The position numbers were made by a program, and so were the translations under genes. A stretch of DNA of 64,000 bases. It comes from Larus michahellis. Taxonomy: Eukaryota; Chordata; Aves; Charadriiformes; Laridae. This document shows, piece by piece, positions 24,601 to 35,005 of the stretch. The stretch spans positions 92,488,215 through 92,552,214 of the forward strand of contig NC_133896.1 of the NCBI RefSeq assembly GCF_964199755.1, in the 5' to 3' direction. Each line of letters opens with the position of its first letter. Positions within the stretch are counted from its first letter, which is position 1. Below the pieces are notes generated by a model, which worked only from the letters and a program-made list of their open reading frames with translations, was not told where the DNA came from and searched no databases.

Positions 24601-27600
24601 CAATTAGCCTCCTTACCTGTGGAGTCCATCAGACATTTTCTCAGCTCTCTACCTGCTCTTCTCAAAGTGTACTCATTCATGGTCTCAGTCCTTATGGCTG
24701 TACCCTCTGCAGCCTGAGCCCACCACCCCAGAGATAATCCTGAGAACCACAGGGCAGAGCCATGTAAACAAGGTGTTGTCCTCAACTGAAAACAGCTCCT
24801 TAAAGCCATGTGAAAAATTAGGAAGAAAATGCCTTTTTGCATTTTAGAGGAAACAAAGAAAGAGTGAAGGGTAAGGCCAGTCAGTAGTGCCCTGCTATGG
24901 AGGAACTTCTTCAAATGGAAGTTTGAATGCATCTTGTGCGGCTTAACATCTGGTAGAGTGGAAAACCTGGGTGACAGCTTTGGATCCAGGTCTGAATACT
25001 ATTTGCATGTAGTTGGGTCAAACGTATTGCATATATTTGATCTTGTTAGGCTCTATGGCTTAGACCAGAGGAAGAGCCAAAAAAACATGATGGAGCCTGT
25101 GTCTATTCTCTGGTATGCTCAGCACACTTAAAGTAGCTGTCTTATCTTTTTATGAAAAACATACATGTATTTGAAGTCCTTTTCTCCACCTATCCTTTCC
25201 TCAAAGAGGCAGGGTCTGGGTTTATAATTTCCTGCTACAAGCAGGCCTATGACACAGGAACAGGGGCTCAGAAATTCTGTTCAGAAAATAAAATAAAAAT
25301 GCTTTAAGCAATCTACCCCCCGCTCATTACAAGGAATCCATATGCTCTGAGATACAAAGCCAGCCTCTTCCTTTTTCTGATTCACACACAGGAGGTGCAC
25401 AGCAACATTGCATTTAAATATAGTGAACACAGAAGGAAAAGGCGGGCTGGCAACAGTGGACAGCTAGAGCCCCAAATCTCTTTTGTGAAAACACATATGA
25501 ACAACATCAAGGTTATAGCAGAGCAGTTAATACTGGCTTAATACAGCACAAGCCTATTCCAGAGTCTGTTATTCCCTTAGGCTTAGATCCCTTCCATTTG
25601 CACAGCTTGACAGTATGAGGACAACTGATGCTGGAAGAATATGGGCTCAGTATGTCAGCCCAGCAAAAGGAGATAAATAAGCATCATACAGATGGTGTGT
25701 GCTTAGAGGAGAGGACAGGATGGAGACACTCTCCTTATAGCTGGCCCAAAATTTAATCATCTGTGCACCTGGCTTCAGACAAAGTCAGAGCAGAGATGTG
25801 GTTTTAGTTAGGGATGTAAGCTGCATCACAAAGGCAGAACGTCTATTAGTTAATGGCTAGTATCAGTTTTCATGCCTTTTAAGGCCATAAATATTTTAAA
25901 TATCAAGGCCTTTTTCTTTCATGTGTGTATCTATTTCTCTTAAGTGCATTCCACTGCTGTCTGTCCCCTTCTTCTCTGCTTGGCTCTGCAAAAGATTAGA
26001 CATGATTTTGTGTGATGGCCACCTCCAAGCCCTGAACCACGGAAGATGTTCCTGCCTCACCACAGGTCATGTCAGATTAATCCATAATTATTTCTGTGAC
26101 CTTTCAGAGAGGACTTCACATGATAGGACTGGGCACTCAGTCTCACAAAGATGTTGGAAAACACGACTCACAAGAGGGATCAAGCACTACTCTAGGAGAT
26201 GTGGACTAATTCAAGAAAGGTAGCGTGAATCTGTGACAGCGTTAATGCTCCACCTGCCTACAGGTTCCTGGTGCTGACACAGAAGCACAAAAGCAGGCTT
26301 GTCCGACATGGTCAGAGCAGCTTTGGGAGAGCCTCCAAAATGCAGGGTGGGGTCTGATATCCGCATCCGTTTGATATAGAAAGTTACTGTTTGATTCGCC
26401 AGATGTGCTCTCCCCCATTCCACTCACCCATCATCTCATTTCCTCTCCATCAGCGATTGCGGTATTTGGAGTGTGTTTCTACATATGAGGTCTTTCTTAT
26501 TTGGTTCCGTGCAGGTTTTATTAGTAAGGCATACCGTTACTTTGCTCCTATGATGGGGAATACACTGGCTCCTCTGCCTTGCTTAACTTTGTTTTTTTTC
26601 CACTCCCCAATGAGCTAGCATGACAAGGACAAATGGACTTGCCTCCTCTTCTATGTATTTATTCCACTTTGGAGAAAGTGCCCACTCTTTGCATTCATTA
26701 GACATCAATACGAGTTAATGATGTCTTTTTCCACTGTCACATACAATAGAAATCTCCGAGCCAGCCAGTCACATGGCTGACAGCACAGGTGAATCACGCA
26801 GTGATGGAGAGAAGGCGTATCTGTGAATTTACCCTTTGAGAGAACTGCCCACAGGGTAGACAAGCTCCAGTGATATGTCTGAATCCTCTGAATTCCCCTG
26901 AGAAACGCTCGTGTAATTAATTTGGAATAGATAATTCCAGCTCTTCCAACTTAAGTTTTCGTTTGAATAATGCCAGATGCTAATGAAACTAGCAGACTTC
27001 GTGGTTCCAGAAGTAACAATAGGATCTGAATAGTAGCTAAGTCTTGGCTGGAGGATGTTGGCATCATTCTGATAGTGGAGGGACTGAACAATTGTAGGGA
27101 GAGCAGAGAGGTAGCTCCAGTAAATACTGGAGTAAATATTCTACGTATGGCATACGAAGATGAATAAACCTGTTTTAACCTCTGGCATCATCTGGTGGCA
27201 ACAGAACACAACAGAAATTCAGGAGTTTTCACCATATGAAGTTTATCTGTCTTTAACAGGCTTTTTTTGAATGCATATATTTTATAAGTTTTGTCATTTT
27301 CTGGGCGTAAAAGCCTCCCTGCAGAATTGGTCGTATATTCACATTCATCTGTGTATGTGATGTGGGTTGTCTGGGTCTCTGACGGTCAGGTGGTCAGATT
27401 CTCTGCTTAGGGATTTCAGCATTGAGACTTTTCTGCATTACGATCAGTAGCAGCATGAAAAATCTCTACTTTTATCAAGGTTAATGAATAGGTAAATTTG
27501 TAATCACATGCCTGCTGCTAAGGCTTATATGTCCAAAACTAGATTAACGCCATAACTTTCACAGTCATATGTTTAGAGGTCCTTAGTTAAACTGACCTCT

Positions 27601-29844
27601 TAATTGTTGCTTTCACATTGTCCGTTAAGAACGATCTGTTAGACCTCAAGCAGCTGGGGTCCAGATTGGAAAGAAGATGCCTACAGCAACTGAATGTGTC
27701 ATTTAACATCGTAAGCTTCACAGAAGGTGTTAAAGGGAGCTGGCATGCAAGCTATGCAAGGGACATAGGGATTCAATCACACACTGTGCAATTTCAGACA
27801 ACCCAAATGGAAAGAAAGAATGAAGTGAAATTTGTGCTATTATCTAGGAATGGTCCAAAACACTTTGAAGTCAATGGAAAGATTTTCACTGACTTCCAGA
27901 GCTCTGGATCTGGTCCTGGATAGTCTTAGACAGAATGACAGGGAACTTTCATCTTGAGGAATTCCTTTCAAGGGACATTGCATTAAATGGCCTTTACAAG
28001 CTGTTAGGGTCAGTGTATCTTTTGATAATGAAATGGAAAATGCTTGGATCTTCATGACGACTTCAGCTGTTGTCCACTAAGCAATTCAAATCTAGACACC
28101 TACACTGAGATGTATACATCTATATTTAACATCTATATATCTGAGGTCAGACATGCAGAGAGGACGAGCTCTTAGCACTTGCCATGGAAGTTCATGACAA
28201 CCGTGGGTGATAATCAGATCTAAAAAACTGGTCTCTTGCTGAGATGTCTAAATACAGATTAACAGAGGGATTCGTCTCCAGGAAGAGACCCTGTATTTAA
28301 CACTGGATACCCATGTTTGTTCACAAACACACCTTTGTTCTTATGCAAATATCTGCAATCAAACCATTCCACAAACATCCTTAGGGACTATATACTAAAG
28401 GGCATCACAGCTGCAGTCAAGCCATCCAGCTGTTTGGAATTTGAATAAATGGGATTTTCCCAACAGTTGAACATTCCTCATATAGAGTTTACTTAACCAT
28501 TTATATATATGTGTGTGTGTGTGTGTGAGCCTTACCAGCTCGGTCATAATTTTTGTTCCTTTCCACTGGATTCTTCCAATTTGCCAATAACTGTCTAGTA
28601 ATAAGACAGCTCTAACCAAACGCAACAGGCAGACGCTCAGCTGGTGTTCATTGGCACAGCTCCACTGACTTCAAAGTCCCTAAAACTTTCAGGTGTGGTC
28701 GCACCAGGGATGTAGAGAGGGGGTTTATTATCATGTTCTCTGATGTGGTGCCTTTGTGTATGCAGCCCAAACTGCATCGCTGACACATTGCAAACTCATG
28801 TCTAATTTACTGTCTGCTCTCAAACTTAGGTCTCTTTCAGCCTACCTATTTCCATGGCCCCCTTGGTGAATAATGTGTTTTAGATAATTTTCCCCATATG
28901 CATTAGTTTATATTTTTTTCCCCAAGTAGGATTTCATTTTGTCACCCAAGTGACCTACTTTCTGATTCTTTGGCTTCTCCAGTTTTGCTCTATTCACATT
29001 ACTTTGAGGAAGTCCCCTTCTGCCTGCAGACATGAGGAAGTTGAGGCTTATCCTCTTTTCCATTATGAATAAGCTAGAAAACATCAACATTTTTACTCAA
29101 TGTGCAAAGCGTTCTGCAAATTTCTGGAGAGCTATTGATTGTAAGCTGTTTTTCAGGCAGTTTTCAATTTGCCTGTTACTGACAAAACATTTTAAGTTGT
29201 GCTACTAAAATCAAGGGCCCAAGTCTAGAGCTACAACATGATTGACACAACCCTAAAAATAAGACAGGGCAAAGCAGCTTAGCACTGTAGTACCTTATCA
29301 GCAAAGCACTCTCGGCACTTCCCAATCTGGCTGCCAGGCCAAGTGTCTCCTAAAAGCCAAAACTGCTTGAAGGTTGCTCTGATTCAGCTCGCTGACCTCA
29401 GGCAGGTGGAAGCCAGACATGGTGAGGATGGGAAGAAAGCGAAGGTGACGTGCCTGCATTGGAGATTGGGAGAAGGGCTAAAATAGGAGGCAGGGCAGCT
29501 GGCTTGCTGCACTGCAGGAAAGGAAGGGGGGTGCTCAGGGGGCCATGTAAGGCACATTTGAAGCTAGCTCTGTGCCAAAGATCTCATGTCGGACCTGCTC
29601 CACCTACCGCTCTCCCCATTTGTCTCACTCACTACTAAAACCTATTTTAAAAACTTTCATCTGACAAAGTCTACTTACGTTCTCTTCATGCTTCTGTGAC
29701 ATAGACCCTGCTGCTTACTTATCCCTTGGCAGGTGAGATCAGACACACAGGATCAGGGCTCGAAGGCAGCACTGGGTTTAGGCAGTCAAATGACACACAC
29801 ACTGTGGGATCGTGGGGGTGCAGCTGCAGCAGAAGGCAAGAGCT
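21691..29844. other. Gene-free stretch with no recognised family
   Basis: AT-rich sequence with no recognisable exon, RNA gene or repeat, apart from a 12-A run near 22382 and a TA/GT microsatellite at 28503-28526. The longest open frame is 177 codons on the minus strand (24399-24932); it has no family motif I recognise. Confidence 0.4.
28503..28526. repeat. (TA)n(GT)n dinucleotide microsatellite
   Basis: Four TA units followed by about eight GT units, uninterrupted. Confidence 0.9.
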
Positions 29845-30445
29845 ACATCACGGTTTCAGCTGGGATAGACTTGACCGTCTTACTAGCAGCTGGTACAGTG
29901 CTGTGTTTTGGATTTGGGATGAGAATGGTATTGATAGCACACTGGTGGTTTTGGTTGCTGCTAAACTCCCGAGGCCTTTTCTGCTCCTCACACCGTCCCG
30001 CCAGCGAGTGGGCTGGGAGTGCACAAAAAGTTGGGAGGAAACACAGCCAGGACAGCTGACCCCAACTGACCAAAGGGATATTCCATGCCATATGACGTCA
30101 GGCTCAGTATATAAAGCCGGGGGAAGAAAAAGGAAGCGGGGGGACATTCGGAGTTACAGCGTTTGTCTTACCAAGTACCCATTATGCGTGATGGAGCTCT
30201 GTTTTCCCAGAGATGGTTGAACACCTGCCTGCTGCTGGGAAGCAGTGAATGAATGAATTCATGAATGAATTCCTTGTTTTGCTTTGCTTGCATGTGCGGC
30301 TTTTGCTTGGCTTATTAAACTGTCTTTATCTCAACCCATGAGTTTTCTCACTTTTACTCTTCCGATTCTCTCCCCCATCCCACCATAAGGGGGTGAGTGA
30401 ACTGCTGCATGGTGCTTAGTTGCCGGCTGGGGTTAAACCACAACA
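29845..30445 (+). mobile_element. Solo LTR of an avian endogenous retrovirus
   Basis: About 600 bp whose order matches LTRs I recall from avian genomes, probably ERVL-related. It has a start near TCACGGTTTCAGCTGG and a U3 with CAAAGGGATATTCCA, then a CRE-like TGACGTCA (30093-30100). A TATATAAA box (30108-30115) and an ATTAAA poly(A) signal (30314-30319) follow, and the end is GGGGTTAAACCACAACA. No gag, pol or env sequence flanks it, so it is a solo LTR left by recombination. Exact ends and target-site duplication are not clear, and the first bases appear mutated. Class assignment is from memory and less certain than the LTR call itself. Confidence 0.8.
30093..30115 (+). promoter_or_regulatory. 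LTR core promoter: CRE-like site and TATA box
   Basis: A full palindromic TGACGTCA at 30093-30100 is followed 7 bp later by TATATAAA at 30108-30115. Both are intact, so this LTR could still drive transcription rightwards; this is inference from the sequence only. Confidence 0.65.
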
Positions 30446-31560
30446 AGGTGAAGCACATAAAGTTTGCCAGAAGCTCTTTAGTCATAAGGGGGCACATCCC
30501 AAACTGCCAAGCATGGCCATAGCTACTCTCCCAGCCCGAACCCATATACCAGCCTGGTACACTTGGACCATTAAATTACAGAGGTTGTGGTGCTGCACCA
30601 CAAATGACGGGTATACAGGACTCATGAGTAAATATTTTAAACAAAACAGAAATTAAACATGCGGGACACTTTTTTTTTTTTTAACAACATTACATTTGCT
30701 TTCCTCAGGTTTTTCGGTATCGTCTCTGCTGTTATGAATTATGCATACAGCATAAAAGCTACATTTGCAAATGGAATGGAAACTTGCCTGCCAAAAAAGC
30801 ACAGCCTACATCTGCCCTAGTGTCTACCCTAAATATTAAGCAACAGCCAGGCCCAGGTATTACAGCTCGTGCTCTATAATCTCCCTGCTAAATCATGACA
30901 ACTGCCTCTCGGTACAACCTCAGTGTAGAAACCTGTAGTGGAAGGCAAAATGAAGGGACCTTCTTTTCAAAGAAGGGGCCACGCAGTGGTTGTAATTATA
31001 GGTTGTAATCTTCCTGGGTCGGGTGAAGCGTTGTGAGGGAATGGTGTGGAAGGCAGGGGCAAGATGGATGTTCCTAAGTACAGCAGAAAGGGCAGAAGAG
31101 TTGGCAAAATGTGGGGGAGCCAACTGGGAACGTCAAGCAGACGAGAGCAAGACAGGGCAGAACTCTGTGGTACCGTTATATTGTGAAGGGGACAGATGTC
31201 AAGTTATGGCCAAACTGCTCTGGGAAGTTCAACACTCCTTGCTCTTGCTTTTATACCCATCACAGATCTAGGCCCTTCGATTTCTTACAATGGATTCCAC
31301 TTGTACTAATGCCTGGTACATTGCCCTTTATTTGATTGTTTCCTGGTAAGCACATTTGAAATATCCATGAACAAAACTGAAGTTACTAATGCACAGTAAC
31401 AGGATCCGTATTTCCCTATAGTCTCGTTCAATTTCTGCTACTGTCTTGGTGTGTGGTTTCTTCTACAACGAGAGTAACTGCTTTCACAATTTTAACTCTA
31501 ATTCATGTTCAGAACCTCTTTGTTGAATTAATGCTGAAAACCCCTTTGTTCAGGTTGAAA
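30446..31560. other. Stretch between LTR and inverted-repeat segment
   Basis: No gene or repeat family recognised. It contains a 12-T run at about 30670. Confidence 0.4.
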
Positions 31561-31739
31561 GGAGGAAACTGGACTTCATATTTATGTTGATTCTTGACAA
31601 TTACTTGTGCAGTTTGGTTAGTGGGTGTGTGAGAGAAATTAAGGGCTTGGCAGGTCATTAACAGCACCAAACTGACTACCTGATGAAAGTCGACAAGGAC
31701 TGAATAGAGAAGAAGAGCAGAAGGAAGTGGATGCTTGTG
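31561..31739 (+). repeat. Left arm of a 179-bp near-perfect inverted repeat
   Basis: Reverse complement of 33445-33623 with a single difference seen by eye (G at 31609 against A in the mate). It starts GGAGGAAACTGGAC and ends GGATGCTTGTG. The arm is itself flanked by short inverted matches, GTTCAG at 31548-31553 and CTGAAC at 31746-31751. Family unknown. Confidence 0.93.
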
Positions 31740-32120
31740 TCAAAGCTGAACAGCCTTTTTAAAGTATCACTAGCAGTAATCTCCTCTTCCCATCTCCCAT
31801 CTCAGAAGTGCAGCATCCTCTCAAAGGCTTTTGGGTGCCCTGCTATCCAATGCAAGAATCTTTCACGTCGTTTTTCTTTTTCTGTGGTTTTTCCAGATGC
31901 TCGAGGGCGTTTCTGCTTTTATCGTACCCAGAAGGACATCACTGCTCTCCTCGGCAGGACCTTAATTCACCATGAGCAGAGCTGTGACCTGCCGATGCTG
32001 TGGGCAAAGTGAGCTGGGTCCGCAGCTGCCCGTGTCCCACCTTGCCCCTCGCCTGCAGGAGAGCAGGGGGATGGCTCCAGGACAGCTTTGTAGCCACACC
32101 AGGGCAGCCAGGACATCCTG

Positions 32121-32250
32121 GTGGCCAATCAGATCACACATGACTTCTGACTGGCCAATCAAAACACTCACAACTTCTGGCCAACGAATCACAATACACA
32201 TGACCACTGGCTGGCCAATCAGAACACACATAGCTTCCAGCTAGCCAAAC
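32121..32250 (+). repeat. 30-bp tandem array carrying CCAAT boxes
   Basis: Four to five diverged units of about 30 bp, each starting GGCCAAT-like and running into a CACACATGACTTCTGGCT-like part. Exact CCAATC cores begin at 32125, 32155 and 32215. Decayed ones lie at 32181 (CCAAC, with a 4-bp insertion) and 32245 (CCAAA). Without the insertion the spacing is 30 bp throughout. Confidence 0.85.
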
Positions 32251-32360
32251 GGAAAGTGTGTGCTGGATGGCCATGCCCCGTTGGTTGGCGGCTCACCAAA
32301 GTGGCCCAGGGTGGAGCTCCGCCCCCAGGTTTTGCCCCAAGGGCAGGACAGGGCGGGAAA
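32121..32360 (+). promoter_or_regulatory. Possible promoter or enhancer: CCAAT array with GC-box-like and E2F-like sites
   Basis: GC-rich relative to its surroundings. Three NF-Y-type CCAATC cores are followed by a GC-box-like CCGCCCCC (32319-32326) and an E2F-like GGGCGGGAA (32351-32359). No TATA box or downstream exon is recognisable. It could be a promoter, an enhancer, an unrecognised LTR's U3, or just a minisatellite. Confidence 0.35.
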
Positions 32361-33003
32361 ACTCCCTCAAATTTTAATTCAAAATAACTGAAATGTTTTA
32401 TTTCAGTGCTTCCTCTAGGTGATGGTTTGCTTTCAAGATGAAATATTTCATTTCATTAATGCAAAAGCTGCTGTGTATTTTATTAAAGGATGAAGCTTAT
32501 CATTATGCTTTTATTAAAATACTGTATTAAATTGAAGAGTCTAATAATAGAAATTTCCGAGTGAACTAATCAAAACATTATGGAAAGTTATACCAATGAA
32601 ACTAATGAGGCCATTCATACTTTAACGTAGTGGAAATACAATTAAAAAATCAGCCTAGGAAATAATGTTAGCTAGCTCCAATCGCATAAGTATGCAGTAA
32701 ATAATACAAAAATGATACTAAAAATCTTCTATATAGCGTGTAGAAAACAAGGAAATAGTAGATTATGCAAATATATTTCTGACCATTGAGGTAGATAGGA
32801 AAGGTAGCATTCACATGAAAAAAAGAAAAAAAAAGTCTTATATAATTAAAGGGTGTGTGAAACATAAGCAAAAGGCTGTGGATGAGTAACCTTAGCTGTG
32901 GTATTCTGTGTTCTGTGGATGGATCCTTGATAGCAAGCTTCCGCTATTTGTAATTGCTGCTTCCCTTCCTCTTCCACTTTTTATGGGTGCCCCCATGTTC
33001 AAT

Positions 33004-33062
33004 CCCTTCCCCTCCCTTCCCTTCCCTTCCCTTCCCTTCCCTTCCCCTCCCCTTCCCTTCTT
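33004..33062. repeat. CCCTT polypyrimidine microsatellite
   Basis: About eleven CCCTT/CCCCT pentamers, all pyrimidine on the plus strand. It lies inside the segment bounded by the 179-bp inverted arms. Confidence 0.9.
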
Positions 33063-33444
33063 CATTTGTCCTCTCTCTTTTTCCTATACAGCACTCTGTG
33101 AATCTTCTCCCCCCAAATTTTCTGTTGACTTCATACCCTGTATCCTCTTCTGACCCATCCCCATAACCCACCTTACTACGGCTCCCTTTCTTCTCCCCCG
33201 CCCTTTATTTTCTCAAGAATTCCTACTCCCTCCCTCGGATACTTGTATTTTGAACCTGCTTGGGCACTGCAGTATCTCACAACAGCCCGTCTTTGCACTC
33301 TCAGTTAGCTTTGTGAGCCCACCAACAAAGGCTACAGTCTTCCATACCTGGCTGCTTCTTGATCTATATCCATCCATCTCTTCTCCATACTTTTCCTCCC
33401 GCTTATCTTTTGTTTCCTGCAGTCATCTTCAGTGACAGGTACTT

Positions 33445-33623
33445 CACAAGCATCCACTTCCTTCTGCTCTTCTTCTCTATTCAGTCCTTGTCGACTTTCA
33501 TCAGGTAGTCAGTTTGGTGCTGTTAATGACCTGCCAAGCCCTTAATTTCTCTCACACACCCACTAACCAAACTGCATAAGTAATTGTCAAGAATCAACAT
33601 AAATATGAAGTCCAGTTTCCTCC
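33445..33623 (-). repeat. Right arm of the 179-bp inverted repeat
   Basis: Mate of 31561-31739, in opposite orientation and 1705 bp away. Similarity stops sharply at both ends; the sequences beyond the arms, inside and outside, are unrelated. I see no convincing target-site duplication around the whole 31561-33623 unit. Confidence 0.93.
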
Positions 33624-34635
33624 AGGTCCAGGACAAGACTCTAAGAAAGCATAGACAGAAAGATCCAAATGGCCTCATTCCATACATACACCTCATCAGA
33701 AGCCACACAGCACTGCTAAAACCCAATTCCTAACATGAGACCTGTAGCACAAAGAGCAAAAGCTACATGTATCCCAAGGAAAGAACTGGCAATATAAAAA
33801 ATATGACAGTAGGGAAACTTTGATGGAAACTTTTTGTGCAGATCTGGCTTCAAGTTAAAAAAAAAAACAAATAAAATGTTATTGGCACACTGGACCTGGC
33901 AGAGATCTAAATTCTAGAACTTCCTACAACCTGATGTCTCTGTCGGGCTTTGAGGTTAGCTAGCGCTCAGCCTGAGCTTAGGCTGCATACAGATTGCCAC
34001 CCAACTTTGCAACCACACTGTCTGAATCCTTGTAAGAAAAACTTCAGGCCCTCTGCCCCAGGTATGCTCCATTTGCCTAATAGCAGCACCAGAAGGTGAA
34101 CAGGAAGCTGCACCAAATGCCAGAGGCTCAGCAGGCAGCCATGGGATGCAAGGACCCTCAAACACCAGCACCGCCTGGAGTCCCCTCCCTTCCTCAGGCC
34201 AGACATTGTGTCAGAACGGGTCAAAGAGATGTTCAGCAAGAAAGTAATTTTAGTGGCTATTTCCACATGTAGGAAGCCCCAGATGTGGGGACAGATAGGG
34301 GATGCATGGTACAACAGGGCTGATGTAGCAATTGTGCTGATCAATCTGACATGGACCAAAATTACTTTATGACCCTAACTCTGGAGAGTGGTTTAACCTG
34401 GAGTGTGCAAGCAAGCCATGTCTGGAACCTAAGAGATCCATCAGTAACATCAGGATTGCTGGCAATATAGGATCTAGGGAGTACATATGTTTCTTCCATG
34501 TAGGTTTTGCGCCTGAGTATAAATGTCAGCAACATGTTTGGCTGAATCTGGAAAATTCTGCCATGTGGATTCAGGATGTGTCATTATTGTGGATAGATGG
34601 ATGAGTTACCTATGGTGGCAGGAATCTACCCTTTA

Positions 34636-35005
34636 AATCATAGAATCATGGAATGGTTTAAGTTGGAAGGGACCTTAAAGATCATCTAGTTCCAGCCCCC
34701 CTGCCATGGGCAGGGACACCTCCCACTAGACCAGGCTGCTCAAAGCCCCATCCAGCCTGGCCTTGAACACTTCCAGGGATGGGGCATCCACAGCTTCTCT
34801 GGGCAACCTGTTCCAGTGCCTCACCACCCTCACAGTAAAGAATATCTTCCTAATATCTAATCTAAATATCCCCTCTTTCAGTTTAAAACCATTACCCCTC
34901 GTCCTGCGCTCCCTGACAAGGAGTCCCTCCCCATCTTTCTTGTAGGCCCCCTTTAGGTACTGGAAGGCTGCTATGAGGTCTCCCTGGAGCCTTCTTTTCT
35001 CCAAA
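34636..35005 (-). mobile_element. CR1 LINE 3' fragment
   Basis: 5'-truncated CR1. The minus strand is open for 92 codons (EKRRLQGDLIAAFQYLKGAY, then RGNGFKL, RLDIRKIFFTVRVVRHWNRL and SLEVFKARLDG). It is followed by the CR1 3' UTR and an AATCATAGAATCATGG tail on the plus strand. It belongs to the same group as 53906-54251, distinct from the copies at 7875 and 39129. Confidence 0.92.

Noticed and set aside
29726..30220. 164- and 108-codon plus-strand open frames
   Set aside because: They run across the LTR's U3 and TATA region; the sequence is explained as LTR and the translations have no protein motif.
31962..32231. Minus-strand frame with a 10-residue repeat (VLIGQxxVMC-like)
   Set aside because: The repeat follows from the 30-bp DNA period, which is divisible by three; no start context or homology suggests a protein.
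33523..33726. 67-codon frame in the right inverted arm (IFMLILDNYLCSLVSGC)
   Set aside because: The left arm holds the same C-terminal reading only because the DNA is duplicated; there is no known family, and upstream parts differ.
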